The position numbers and the translations under genes were made by a program. DNA of 10,547 bases from JADJQU01 sp035490315 (GTDB lineage: Bacteria > Planctomycetota > UBA1135 > GCA-002686595), in assembly GCA_035490315.1 (NCBI GenBank), contig DATHET010000125.1:1-10547 (forward strand), given 5' to 3'. This document shows, piece after piece, positions 1-8,645 of the stretch (position 1 is the first letter of the stretch; each line of letters begins with the position of its first letter). A model generated the notes under the pieces. That model was given only the letters and a program-made list of their open reading frames with translations. It was not told the origin of the DNA and made no database searches.

Positions 1-416
1 GGCCGCAGGCCGAACACGCGCTCGACGCGCGCCGCCTGGTCGAGCACCTGCGCGTCGAATTCCTCGAGGTCGCCGAGGAAGGACAGCGAGTGGTGCGAAG
101 TCTCGCACAGGAATTCGACAGAGCCCGTGCGCGCCAGGCGCTTGAAGCTCTCCAGGGCCTCGGGCGCGTACTCCTCCATCTGCATCAGCGCCGTGCCCGA
201 CACGGAGAATGCGCAGCGGAACTTTCCTTGGTGGCGCTCGATCTGCTGCAGGATCAGCGCGTTCATCGGCAGGTAGCACTTCTCGGCGACGCGGCGGATG
301 ATGCGCGCGTTCTCCGCGTCGTCGAAGTAGTGGTCGTGGGCGCCGATGTCGAAGAAGGTGTAGCGCCGCAGTCGATAAGGCTGGTGCACCTGGAAGTAGA
401 AGACCACGGAAGTCAT
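1..416 (-). CDS. GH57 family alpha-amylase / 4-alpha-glucanotransferase-type enzyme, N-terminal part (runs off the left edge)
   Basis: Only the first 138 codons are in the window; the frame is open to base 1. The protein begins MTSVVFYFQVHQPYR, with the family's conserved region 1 (QVHQP, residues 9-13) almost at the N-terminus, as usual for GH57. A second conserved block, GSVEFLCET followed by SHHSL, sits at residues 98-111 and matches GH57 region 2. The nucleophile Glu and later acidic catalytic residue would lie outside the window, so activity cannot be judged. GH57 enzymes act on alpha-1,4 (some alpha-1,6) glucans as amylases, glucanotransferases or branching enzymes. No signal peptide is seen, so it is probably cytoplasmic. 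The ATG (416-414) overlaps the upstream glycosyltransferase stop as ATGA and has a strong Shine-Dalgarno AAGGAGGTG 5 nt upstream. Sitting third behind a debranching enzyme and a glucan synthase-like transferase, it most likely remodels glycogen. Family is secure; exact specificity is not. Confidence 0.88.
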   Translation of the reverse strand, partial: MTSVVFYFQVHQPYRLRRYTFFDIGAHDHYFDDAENARIIRRVAEKCYLPMNALILQQIERHQGKFRCAFSVSGTALMQMEEYAPEALESFKRLARTGSVEFLCETSHHSLSFLGDLEEFDAQVLDQAARVERVFGLR

Positions 417-1945
417 CGCAGCACCTCCTTGTAGATGGCGAGCACCGCGCGCGCTCGCTCGTCCCAGCGCAGGCGCCGGACTTCCTCGCGACCGTCGCTC
501 GAGAGTTGCTCGCGCAGGGCGGGATAGCGCAGCAGGCCCAGGATCTTGTTGGCGATCTCCTGCACGTCCCAGAAATCGACCTTGAGCGCGCTGACGAGCA
601 CCTCGGACACGCCGCTCTGACGCGAGACGATCACCGGCACGTCGAGGGCCATGGCTTCCAGCGGCGAAATGCCGAAGGGCTCGGACACCGAGGGCATCAC
701 GTAGATGTCGGCCAGGGCGTACATGCGCTCGACGTCGTCGCCGCGCAGGAAGCCGGTGAAGTGCACGTGGCGCGCGAGTCCCAGGCGGGCCGCGCGCTCG
801 ATCATCTTGGGCAGCATGTCGCCCGAGCCCGAGATCACGAACTTGACCTTCGGCTCGATCTTGACCACGCGCGCCGCGGCTTCGAGGAAATAATCGGGCC
901 CCTTCTGGAAAGTGACGCGGCCGAGGAACAGCACGATCGGCTCGGGGATCGTCTTCTCGGCGTGGACCACCGCGACCTGCTCCTTGTGCGTCACCGCGTT
1001 GTGCACCACGCGCAGCCGGTCGCGGTCGACGCGGTAGCGGGTCAGGAGCATCTTCTCGGTGTAGTGCGAGACGCAGATGATGCGGTCGGCGGCGTCGAAG
1101 CCGAGCTGCTCCATGTCGCGGATGCGCACGTTGATGTGCTCGCCGCTGCGGTCGTACTCGCAGGCGTGCATGTGCACGACCAGGGGCTTGCCGGTCAGGC
1201 GCGAAGCGACGATGCCCGCTGGGTAGGTCATCCAGTCGTGGGCGTGGATCACGTCGAAGTCCTCGCGCCGCGCAGCTTCGCCGACGGCGAGCGCGAAGCG
1301 CGCGACCTCGCCCATCAGGTCCGAGCCGTAGGAGCCGGTGAAGTGCAGCGGCTTGCCTTCGTTCAAGCTGCGGCGCAGCTCGTCGACCTGCGCGGAGATC
1401 TCGATCAAATTCGGAGCGTCGCGCAGCGTGCGCGCCAGGGTCTCGACGACTTCGCGCGATTGCCAGCGCAGCGTGTCGACCTCGCGCATGGCCGCGGGAA
1501 CTCCGGCGATCTCGAGCACGCGCAACCGCTCGACATAGGCATCTTCGCCCTGGTAGGGCAGGAGCGACGAGTCGATCCCGAGCTCGCGCAGCAGGGCGAT
1601 CAAGGGCTCGACCTGGGCCTGCACCTTCTCGACCAGGGCCGTGGCGGTGTGCTCAGTCGTCAGCGTCGCCGTGCTCGAGGTCTCCAGCGCGAGGGCGCGC
1701 TCGAATCCCGGCAAGATCTGCTGCTCCAGCCTGGTGCGCACCTCGGTCTCGAAGGCGTGCACCGGCACCTGGTTGGCGCCGAGGATGCGTACGTGGCTCG
1801 TGTCCTCGTCGCCGTAAGCGCGCGGAACGATGAACAGGACTTCGACGCCGGAGTCCGAAAGTCCCTGCGTCAAGCCGAAGCACGCCGTTCCCAATCCGCC
1901 CGAGATGTGCGGAGGAAATTCCCAGCCGAGCATCAGGACTTTCAC
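413..1945 (-). CDS. Glycosyltransferase, GT4/GT5-like (glycogen synthase-like), 510 aa
   Basis: A retaining GT-B transferase expected to move glucose from a nucleotide sugar onto an alpha-glucan. Residues 1-20 carry the synthase-type N-terminal signature (LGWEFPPHISGGLGT), where the glycine loop contacts the donor. DVIHAHDW follows at 231-238. The C-terminal Rossmann domain has the donor-binding GRVTFQKG at 342-349 (Arg343, Lys348), then GSGD near 373, and the EX7E pair at Glu422 and Glu430 within SEPFGISPLEAM. Residues about 60-225 form a helical, charged stretch between the N-terminal signature and HAHDW, longer than in simple GT4 enzymes. No signal peptide or membrane segment is seen. The start is the GTG at 1945-1943: it overlaps the debranching enzyme stop as GTGA, has GGAGG 10 nt upstream and gives the usual MKVLMLGWEF beginning. 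The frame stays open upstream to 2167, but that extension is low-complexity Arg/Ala sequence antisense-like to real coding. Being between debranching and GH57 genes supports a glycogen synthase role; donor (ADP- or UDP-glucose) is unknown. Confidence 0.9.
   Translation of the reverse strand: MKVLMLGWEFPPHISGGLGTACFGLTQGLSDSGVEVLFIVPRAYGDEDTSHVRILGANQVPVHAFETEVRTRLEQQILPGFERALALETSSTATLTTEHTATALVEKVQAQVEPLIALLRELGIDSSLLPYQGEDAYVERLRVLEIAGVPAAMREVDTLRWQSREVVETLARTLRDAPNLIEISAQVDELRRSLNEGKPLHFTGSYGSDLMGEVARFALAVGEAARREDFDVIHAHDWMTYPAGIVASRLTGKPLVVHMHACEYDRSGEHINVRIRDMEQLGFDAADRIICVSHYTEKMLLTRYRVDRDRLRVVHNAVTHKEQVAVVHAEKTIPEPIVLFLGRVTFQKGPDYFLEAAARVVKIEPKVKFVISGSGDMLPKMIERAARLGLARHVHFTGFLRGDDVERMYALADIYVMPSVSEPFGISPLEAMALDVPVIVSRQSGVSEVLVSALKVDFWDVQEIANKILGLLRYPALREQLSSDGREEVRRLRWDERARAVLAIYKEVLR
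422..430 (-). promoter_or_regulatory. Strong ribosome binding site for the GH57 gene, inside the end of the upstream gene
   Basis: On the minus strand AAGGAGGTG precedes the ATG at 416 by 5 nt. It is a near-perfect anti-SD match and is made from the codons for Lys-Glu-Val at the C-terminus of the glycosyltransferase. Together with the ATGA overlap it fixes the GH57 start and suggests coupled translation. Confidence 0.8.
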
Positions 1946-3933
1946 GACGACGCGGCCTCCAACAGGGCGTAGGCGCGCAGCAGCTCGGCGCTGCTCCAGG
2001 CTTGCGCGATCGATCCGCCCGGTCGGTGCGGCGGATCGCCGTCGAAGACCTCGGAGACGTGGCTGAGCCCCTGCTGGTCGAGGTGTTCCGCGAAACCGTC
2101 GAGCAGCTCGCGCAGGATGTCGACGCGGTACGGCGAAGCTCCGTAAGCGCGCAGGTAGGCCTCGCAATAGAAGCCGAGCAGCCAGGGCCAGACCGTTCCC
2201 TGGTGGTAGGCGGCGTCGCGGCTCTGCGCATCGCCGTGGTAGGCGCCGATGTAGGCCTCCTCGAAGGGCGCCAGGGTGCGCAAGCCTCGCGGCGTGAGCA
2301 GCTCGACGTGGGCGTGCTGCACGATGTCAGTGCGCTTGCCGCGCGAGAGCGGCGAGAACTCGAGGGCAGCCGCCAGGACCATGTTGGGCCGCAGGCTCTT
2401 GTCGACCCCTTCGGGCGTCCACACGTCGGCGAGGCGCCGCTCGGTCTCCAGCCAGAAGCGGCGCAGGAAGGAGCGCGTGCACAGGCGCCGGCGCGTCTCC
2501 CAGTCGCGCGCCTTGCGCTCGTCGCCGTCCGCGCGGGCCAGTATTTCCAGGTAGGCGAGCAGGAAGTACCACAGGGCATTCAGCTCCACGGGAGCGCCGT
2601 GGCGCGAGGTTACGGGCCCGCCGGGTGGGCGCGCGTCCATCCAGGTCACGTTGCTGCCCGCGTCGCCGGCGAACAGCGTGCCCTTGTCGTCGACGTGCAT
2701 GCCGAGCTCGGTGCCCGCGAGGTAGGCGTGCGCGATCTTCTCCATGGCCGGCGCGAACTCGTCGCGCAGGCGCTGGGTAGATCCGCCGGCCTGCTCGTAC
2801 AAGCGCACGGCGCGCACGAACCACAGGGCCGCGTCGGCCGAGCCGTAGTGCGAAGTCTCCGGCGAGGTGCCGAAGATGTTGGGCATCAAGCCGCCGCGCA
2901 GGAAACCGAGCGTCCTCGAGAGGGCTTCGCCGCACTCCTCGACGCGCTCGCGCGCGAGCAGCAATCCGGGCAGGGACAGGAACGTGTCGCGGCCCCATTC
3001 GCCGAACCAGGGATAGCCGGCGATCACGCCGAGACGTCCGGAGCTGGTCCTGTACAGGAAGTCGTCAGCGGATTGATCCAAGCGGCCGCGCACGTCCGTG
3101 GAACCCGAAAGCATGATGCGCGTGCGCCGCGAGCTCTCGCGCTCCCACAGTTCCGCGACGTCGTCGATCGGCTCGCCACAGGTCGCGGCGAGGATCACCG
3201 GCGTGCTCGTCGAGAGCGGCAGGTGGAAGAATCCGGGCGAGAACTGATCCTCGTGGCCCTCGTAACCGCGCTCGAGGTCCAGCGTGAATTCGACCTGGCG
3301 GTACCAGACCGGATCGGCTTCGAAGCTCGCCGCGCCGCCGCCGTGGGTGATCGCCAGTGCAGGCAGGGCCGTGTAAGGCCGCACGCTGATGCCCTTCGCC
3401 AGACGTGTCACGCGCCCGTCGAGGTGGATGTTCTCCTGGGTCAGCGCATCCGCCTCGCGGTAGGGGAGCAGGGGCCGCAGGCGCAGCTCGAGCTCGGGCA
3501 CTTCGCCCTCGACGCTGTAGCGCGAGAGCACGGCGTTCGCCCCGCGCGCCATCAACACTTCGCGCATCACGCGCGCGCCGCCGATGCGGAAGGTGGTCCG
3601 CGGCCAGGGGCAGAGCTCGAAGGACTCGACGTACTGGTGACCGTGCGGCGCCCAGCGGCCCGGATAGCGCGCCATGGAGATCGCGAAGGAGCGATCGCCC
3701 GCGTGCAGGCTCTCGTCGAAGCGCGAGAGCAGCAGGTGGCGCTTCGACTGACCCGGCAGCTGCACCACGTACAGTCCGTGGTAGCGCCTTCCATTGACGA
3801 ACAGCGGCGTCGAGCTGGCGAATCCTCCCCGGCCGTCCGTCTCCAGCCATTCGCGCGTCAGGACCAGGTCGAGCTTGTGGCAGGTCTCGCGGTCGATGCG
3901 CACGAGAACTGTCTGCGAGAGCGGTAGGGACAC
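1942..3933 (-). CDS. Glycogen debranching enzyme, archaeal/bacterial single-domain type (amylo-alpha-1,6-glucosidase), 663 aa
   Basis: Hydrolyses alpha-1,6 branch points of glycogen or branched maltodextrins. Residues about 15-240 match the N-terminal beta-sandwich domain (GDE_N, PF12439), with TREWLETDGRGGFASST at 26-42 and NGRRYHGLYV at 47-56. Residues about 280-660 match the (alpha/alpha)6-barrel GDE_C domain (PF06202): GYPWFGEWGRDT at 306-317, SHYGSADAALWFV at 361-373, TWMDA at 430-434, PVELNALWY at 448-456, HQGTVWPWLLG at 577-587 and SEVFDGD at 627-633. By analogy with eukaryotic debranching enzyme, Asp433 and Glu628 are the probable catalytic acids. The length is normal for this type and the N-terminal glucanotransferase domain of eukaryotic enzymes is absent, so a partner transferase (perhaps the GH57) may be needed. 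There is no signal peptide. The start is GTG (3933-3931): an in-frame TAA lies three codons upstream, and only a weak GGGG precedes it. It is first gene of an overlapping three-gene glycogen block. Confidence 0.93.
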   Translation of the reverse strand: MSLPLSQTVLVRIDRETCHKLDLVLTREWLETDGRGGFASSTPLFVNGRRYHGLYVVQLPGQSKRHLLLSRFDESLHAGDRSFAISMARYPGRWAPHGHQYVESFELCPWPRTTFRIGGARVMREVLMARGANAVLSRYSVEGEVPELELRLRPLLPYREADALTQENIHLDGRVTRLAKGISVRPYTALPALAITHGGGAASFEADPVWYRQVEFTLDLERGYEGHEDQFSPGFFHLPLSTSTPVILAATCGEPIDDVAELWERESSRRTRIMLSGSTDVRGRLDQSADDFLYRTSSGRLGVIAGYPWFGEWGRDTFLSLPGLLLARERVEECGEALSRTLGFLRGGLMPNIFGTSPETSHYGSADAALWFVRAVRLYEQAGGSTQRLRDEFAPAMEKIAHAYLAGTELGMHVDDKGTLFAGDAGSNVTWMDARPPGGPVTSRHGAPVELNALWYFLLAYLEILARADGDERKARDWETRRRLCTRSFLRRFWLETERRLADVWTPEGVDKSLRPNMVLAAALEFSPLSRGKRTDIVQHAHVELLTPRGLRTLAPFEEAYIGAYHGDAQSRDAAYHQGTVWPWLLGFYCEAYLRAYGASPYRVDILRELLDGFAEHLDQQGLSHVSEVFDGDPPHRPGGSIAQAWSSAELLRAYALLEAASS
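1956..1960 (-). promoter_or_regulatory. Ribosome binding site deciding the GTG start of the glycosyltransferase
   Basis: GGAGG on the minus strand lies 10 nt before the GTG at 1945, inside the last codons of the debranching enzyme gene (Leu-Glu-Ala). It supports the GTG over the in-frame ATG at 1933 and over starts in the long upstream extension. Confidence 0.6.
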
Positions 3934-4016
3934 ATCCCCAGCTTAAGGAAAGCGCGCTCCGCGCTCCACGCCTGTCGGCCACAAGCGTGTCGCCGCGAGC
4001 TTCTTTTTTTCGTCCT
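3934..4016 (-). other. Intergenic gap between the DUF1501 and debranching enzyme genes
   Basis: This 83-nt gap is the longest non-coding stretch in the window. On the minus strand it starts with an A-run (seven A, 4010-4004) shortly after the DUF1501 stop and ends with a GC hairpin and CTTAAGC just before the GTG start. I see no convincing -35/-10 pair or sigma-54 site, although a promoter for the glycogen genes would have to lie here or inside the DUF1501 gene if the block is transcribed separately. Confidence 0.6.
3944..3965 (-). terminator. Possible weak intrinsic terminator or leader hairpin before the debranching enzyme
   Basis: Read on the minus strand, AGCGCG-GAG-CGCGCT (3965-3951) is a perfect 6-bp stem with a 3-nt loop, extendable by two G-T pairs, followed by TTTCCTT. 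The U-tract is short and interrupted and the hairpin ends about 17 nt before the GTG start of the next gene. It could partly end the PSCyt/DUF1501 transcript, act as a leader structure, or be chance in GC-rich DNA. Confidence 0.3.
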
Positions 4017-5483
<1,467 letters not shown>

Positions 5484-5485
5484 CG

Positions 5486-8400
5486 CTATTCCTGCTCCTG
5501 CATCTCGTCGAGATTGAGCAGCACGTTCGCGACCATGGCCCAGGCCGCGGTGCTCGCGCAGTCTTCGTCCCCCGCGGCGGCGGGACCGTTGGCAAGAAAG
5601 ACCGTGCACGAAGGCTCGTCGCGACTGAAGGCCTGGAGCTGCGAGCTGTACAGCTCGAGCAAGGTCCGCGTTTCGTCCGGATGCGGCGTGCGGCACAGGC
5701 ACAGGGCGAATCCGCGAAAGAGCGCGCCGACGTCGGTTCCGTCGCTCTCCAACACCATGCGCCGCGCGAGGGCGATCGCCGCTTCGACGAACTGCGGATC
5801 GTTGAGCGTCGTCAAGGCCTGCAGCGGCGTGTTCGTGCGCGAGCGACGCGGGCAGCTCACTTCGCGGCTCGGAGCGTCGAACACGGTCGCGCTCGGATAG
5901 GGCGCCGTGCGGCGCGCGAAGGTGTACAGGCCGCGGCGGTAGCGATCGGGGCCCGTGCTGTTCATCCAGCGGTCGTTGGAATAGATCATCGTCCACACGC
6001 CCTCGGGCTGGGGCGGGAACACACTGGGTCCGCCGATCTGGCGCACGAGCAGGCCGCTCGCGCAGAGTGCGACGTCGCGCAGGGCCTCGGCTTCGAGACG
6101 GAAACGCGGTCCGCGCGCGAGCCAGCGGTTCGCGGGATCGTGCTCCGCGGAGCGCTCGTCGAAGCGCGAGTCCTGCAGGAAGGTCTCTGAAGTCACGATC
6201 AATCTCTGCAGAGCCTTGACGTCGTATCCCGACTCGATGAATCGGCAAGCGAGCCAATCGAGCAGCTCGGGATGGGAGGGCGGATCGCCCTGGGTGCCGA
6301 AATCGTCGGGCGTAGCGACCAGGCCGCGGCCGAAATCGAGCTCCCAGACGTGGTTGACGAAGACGCGCGCGAACAAGGGGTTCTGCGCGGAAGCGAGCCA
6401 GCGCGCGAGTCCCAATCGAGTCGGCGGCAGATCTTTCGGCAGCGCGCCGAAGACCCTGGGCAGGGCCGGCGGAGCTTCGTCGCCGGGATCGAGGAAATTG
6501 CCTTTTCGGTGCACGCGGGTCGTGCGCGGCGCTTCGTTCGCCTGCATGACCAGGGTGGTCGGCGCGCCGATGGCGGCGAGCTCCGCCTCGGCATGGGCTT
6601 GCACGGATTGTTCCTGCGCGAGCAACGGAGAGATCGAGCGGTAATGTGCCGCGAGAGCCTCCGATTCCTCGCTCGTGCGTTGCGACGCGTCCTTTCCAAG
6701 GATCGTCGCGATCGCGGCGGGAAGCGGCACGCAGAGCGCGGCGTCGCGCGAGCTGCAAGCGCTCACGCGGAAGCGTGCGAGGGTGTGCTTGTGTCCGTAG
6801 CGCTGTTCCAGCGTGAGCCGCAAGCTGGTCCCGGACTCAGTGCCGAGCGTCTCGGCAGTCTCGAGCACCAGCTCGTGGGCGACATCCGTCGCTCCCGCGA
6901 TCGCCCAGCCCGTCTTCGGATTTCCGTCGATGGTGTGGGCCGCGAGCCACGCCTCATTGCCGTTGCGCTGCTCGAAATCGGCGTGCGCGCGATGGAAAAC
7001 CAAAGTTTCTCCGCTCCGTTCATCTCCAGTCAGCCTTTCCGCGCTGATTTCGGAGAGCACGAAGTTGCCGCTTGGAGTGCGACCCAGGCCACGCTTCTCT
7101 CCGTCCGAGCGCGGCAGGACCTCGAGCCGCAGGTGCGATAGTCCGTCCTTGGGAAAGGTGAATTCCAATCGGTAGGTGTCGATATCGCTCTCCGTTCCGC
7201 CGGCGGCGATCGACCCATCCGAGCCCGTCGTCAGCGTGGCACCGGAATCCGCGCTACACTTCAGAGGCATGAGCGTCGACCAGACGCTCTCAGGACCGCG
7301 CCGCCCTGCTTCCCAGCGCGCTTGCGCCGCTTCGAGGGCCGGCGTGCTCGTCGCGAGGACCCTGCGCGCCTCGGCGAGGTCCAGGGTCGCCTGTTCGTAT
7401 TGCTTCGCCTGCCCCGCGGGCGGCACGACGAGCATGGCACCCGAAGCGCGCTGCTCGAACGAAGAGAGGATCGTCGTGTCCGCCACGTCGTCGTCGAAAA
7501 ACGCGAAGAAGGCGTAGTAATCGTCGATCGAGAAGGGATCGAACTTGTGGTCGTGGCATTGCGCGCAGCCCAGAGTCGATCCGAGCCACACGCTCGCGGT
7601 CGTGTTGACCCGATCGTGCACGGCCTCGACGCGGAATTCCTCCGGATCGACGCCGCCTTCCTCGTTGGTCATCGTGTTGCGATGGAAGCCCGTGGCGATC
7701 CGCGTCTGCAGATTCGTGTCGGGAAGCAGATCTCCGGCGAGCTGCTCCAGCGTGAAGCGATCGAAGGGAAGGTTGCGATTGAACGCCTCGATCACCCAGT
7801 CGCGCCACGGCGACATCGAACGTCGCGCGTCCTTCTCGTACCCGTTCGTGTCCGCGTAGCGCCCCAGGTCGAGCCACATCCGCGCCATGCGCTCGCCGTA
7901 GTGGGGCGAAGCGAGCAGGTCGTCGACGTAGCGACCGATCGCATCCGGCCGCTGGTCGACGAGGAAGGCGTCGACGGCCGATGGATCCGGCAAGAGACCC
8001 GTCACTGACAGCGAGAGCCGACGCGCGAGGCTCCTGCGCGAAGCTCGAGGAGCGTGAGCGAGCCCTTCGCGCTCGATCGCCGCGAGCACGAACGCGTCGA
8101 TCGGATTCTCGCGCCACGCCGCGTCCCTGACCGGCGGGGGAGACATCGCGATCGGTGCGCGATAGGCCCAGTGCCAGGGCTTGCCGCTCAGCGCCTCGGC
8201 CGATGCGGACCATGGGGCATCCGCGCGGATCCAGGCGCGCAGTGTCTCCACCTCGGACTTCGACAACAGCTCGCCGCGCGGCGGCATGCGCAGCTCCGCG
8301 TCGCTTCCGTCGACCACCGCGATCAGCCGGCTCGCCTCCGGATCGCCTGGAACGAGCGCGCTCTCCCCGGAGCTTCCGCCGCGCAGCGCACTCGTGCGCG

Positions 8401-8590
8401 AGAGCAGATCCAGCCGCGCCTTGGGATGGGGACCGGAGTGGCAGCCCAGGCACTTCGCTCCCAGGACCGGCAGGACATCGCGATCGAAATCGATCGCGGC
8501 GCGAGGACTCGGCGCTGGTGTTGGTTCCTGCGCCGCAGCGAAGGCCAGAAGCAGCGCGGCGCTGGAGGCAAGGATCCAGGGATTGGGCAT
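5486..8590 (-). CDS. PSCyt1-PSCyt2-PSD1 secreted cytochrome c-type protein (DUF1549/DUF1553), 1034 aa
   Basis: A large planctomycete-type exported protein. A Sec signal peptide covers residues 1 to about 21 (hydrophobic SSAALLLAFAAA, likely cut after AAA or AAAQ). The PSCyt1 domain (PF07635, about 33-130) has a haem c motif, Cys47-x-x-Cys50-His51, and the RMPP segment with Met102 as probable axial ligand. The PSCyt2 domain (PF07583/DUF1549, about 160-370) includes a second CxxCH, Cys342-Cys345-His346, in GCAQCHDHKFDP. Residues about 400-425 look like a short helical linker. Residues about 435-615 form a beta-rich module with HTIDGNPKTGWAI (552-564), reminiscent of discoidin/F5-8C-like sugar-binding domains. 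PSD1 (PF07587/DUF1553, about 715-1030) has NHVWELDFGRGLV (746-758), VFDAPSREVSCPRRSRTNTP (903-922) and the family's ANVLLNLDE end. Function is unproven; redox-linked processing of extracellular polysaccharide has been suggested from family context. The ATG abuts a hairpin and lacks an SD. Two nt separate it from DUF1501, its usual partner. Confidence 0.93.
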   Translation of the reverse strand: MPNPWILASSAALLLAFAAAQEPTPAPSPRAAIDFDRDVLPVLGAKCLGCHSGPHPKARLDLLSRTSALRGGSSGESALVPGDPEASRLIAVVDGSDAELRMPPRGELLSKSEVETLRAWIRADAPWSASAEALSGKPWHWAYRAPIAMSPPPVRDAAWRENPIDAFVLAAIEREGLAHAPRASRRSLARRLSLSVTGLLPDPSAVDAFLVDQRPDAIGRYVDDLLASPHYGERMARMWLDLGRYADTNGYEKDARRSMSPWRDWVIEAFNRNLPFDRFTLEQLAGDLLPDTNLQTRIATGFHRNTMTNEEGGVDPEEFRVEAVHDRVNTTASVWLGSTLGCAQCHDHKFDPFSIDDYYAFFAFFDDDVADTTILSSFEQRASGAMLVVPPAGQAKQYEQATLDLAEARRVLATSTPALEAAQARWEAGRRGPESVWSTLMPLKCSADSGATLTTGSDGSIAAGGTESDIDTYRLEFTFPKDGLSHLRLEVLPRSDGEKRGLGRTPSGNFVLSEISAERLTGDERSGETLVFHRAHADFEQRNGNEAWLAAHTIDGNPKTGWAIAGATDVAHELVLETAETLGTESGTSLRLTLEQRYGHKHTLARFRVSACSSRDAALCVPLPAAIATILGKDASQRTSEESEALAAHYRSISPLLAQEQSVQAHAEAELAAIGAPTTLVMQANEAPRTTRVHRKGNFLDPGDEAPPALPRVFGALPKDLPPTRLGLARWLASAQNPLFARVFVNHVWELDFGRGLVATPDDFGTQGDPPSHPELLDWLACRFIESGYDVKALQRLIVTSETFLQDSRFDERSAEHDPANRWLARGPRFRLEAEALRDVALCASGLLVRQIGGPSVFPPQPEGVWTMIYSNDRWMNSTGPDRYRRGLYTFARRTAPYPSATVFDAPSREVSCPRRSRTNTPLQALTTLNDPQFVEAAIALARRMVLESDGTDVGALFRGFALCLCRTPHPDETRTLLELYSSQLQAFSRDEPSCTVFLANGPAAAGDEDCASTAAWAMVANVLLNLDEMQEQE
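5489..5499 (-). promoter_or_regulatory. Ribosome binding site of the DUF1501 gene
   Basis: The minus strand reads AGGAGCAGGAA here, with AGGA ending 6 nt before the ATG at 5483. It lies within the last codons of the PSCyt/PSD1 gene and supports this ATG as start and coupled translation of the pair. Confidence 0.55.
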
Positions 8591-8614
8591 GGTGGGCGAG
8601 GGCGGCTCGCCACC
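8591..8614 (-). promoter_or_regulatory. Hairpin directly before the PSCyt/PSD1 start codon
   Basis: On the minus strand GGTGGCGAG (8614-8606), loop CCGCC, then CTCGCCCACC (8600-8591) can form a 9-bp stem with one bulged C, and the ATG follows with no gap. No purine-rich SD is present. The structure could limit ribosome access or contribute to ending the upstream transcript, but it has no U-tract. It is seen in the sequence; any role is inferred. Confidence 0.4.
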
Positions 8615-8623
8615 AAAGTACCA

Positions 8624-8643
8624 GGCGCCGCGCCCCGCGCGCC
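8624..8643 (-). repeat. GC-only inverted repeat after the repeat-protein stop
   Basis: GGCGC (8643-8639) and GCGCC (8628-8624) are complementary arms around a GC-only 10-nt centre, beginning 2 nt after the stop codon at 8646. With the neighbouring hairpin it fills most of the 55-nt gap. It might act as a 3' end stabiliser or pause site; base composition alone can also produce it. Confidence 0.3.
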
Positions 8644-8645
8644 GA

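Noticed and set aside
506..1972. 488-codon open frame on the plus strand opposite the glycosyltransferase
   Set aside because: Composition dominated by His, Asp, Val, Gln and Arg, no domain, fully antisense to a conserved gene.
1946..2167. N-terminal extension of the glycosyltransferase by 74 residues
   Set aside because: The extension lies inside the debranching gene, is Arg/Ala-rich without homology, and the GTG at 1945 with GGAGG and GTGA overlap fits the family start.
2002..3927. 641-codon open frame on the plus strand opposite the debranching enzyme
   Set aside because: It mirrors the debranching gene, has no recognisable domain and is rich in Arg/Ala/Gly/Val/Gln as expected from the complement of high-GC codons.
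4001..4010. T-run (TTCTTTTTTT) as a plus-strand intrinsic terminator
   Set aside because: No stable hairpin precedes it on the plus strand and no plus-strand gene ends there.
5484..6758. 425-residue upstream extension of DUF1501
   Set aside because: Out-of-frame shadow of PSD1; the Tat signal starts properly after the ATG at 5483.
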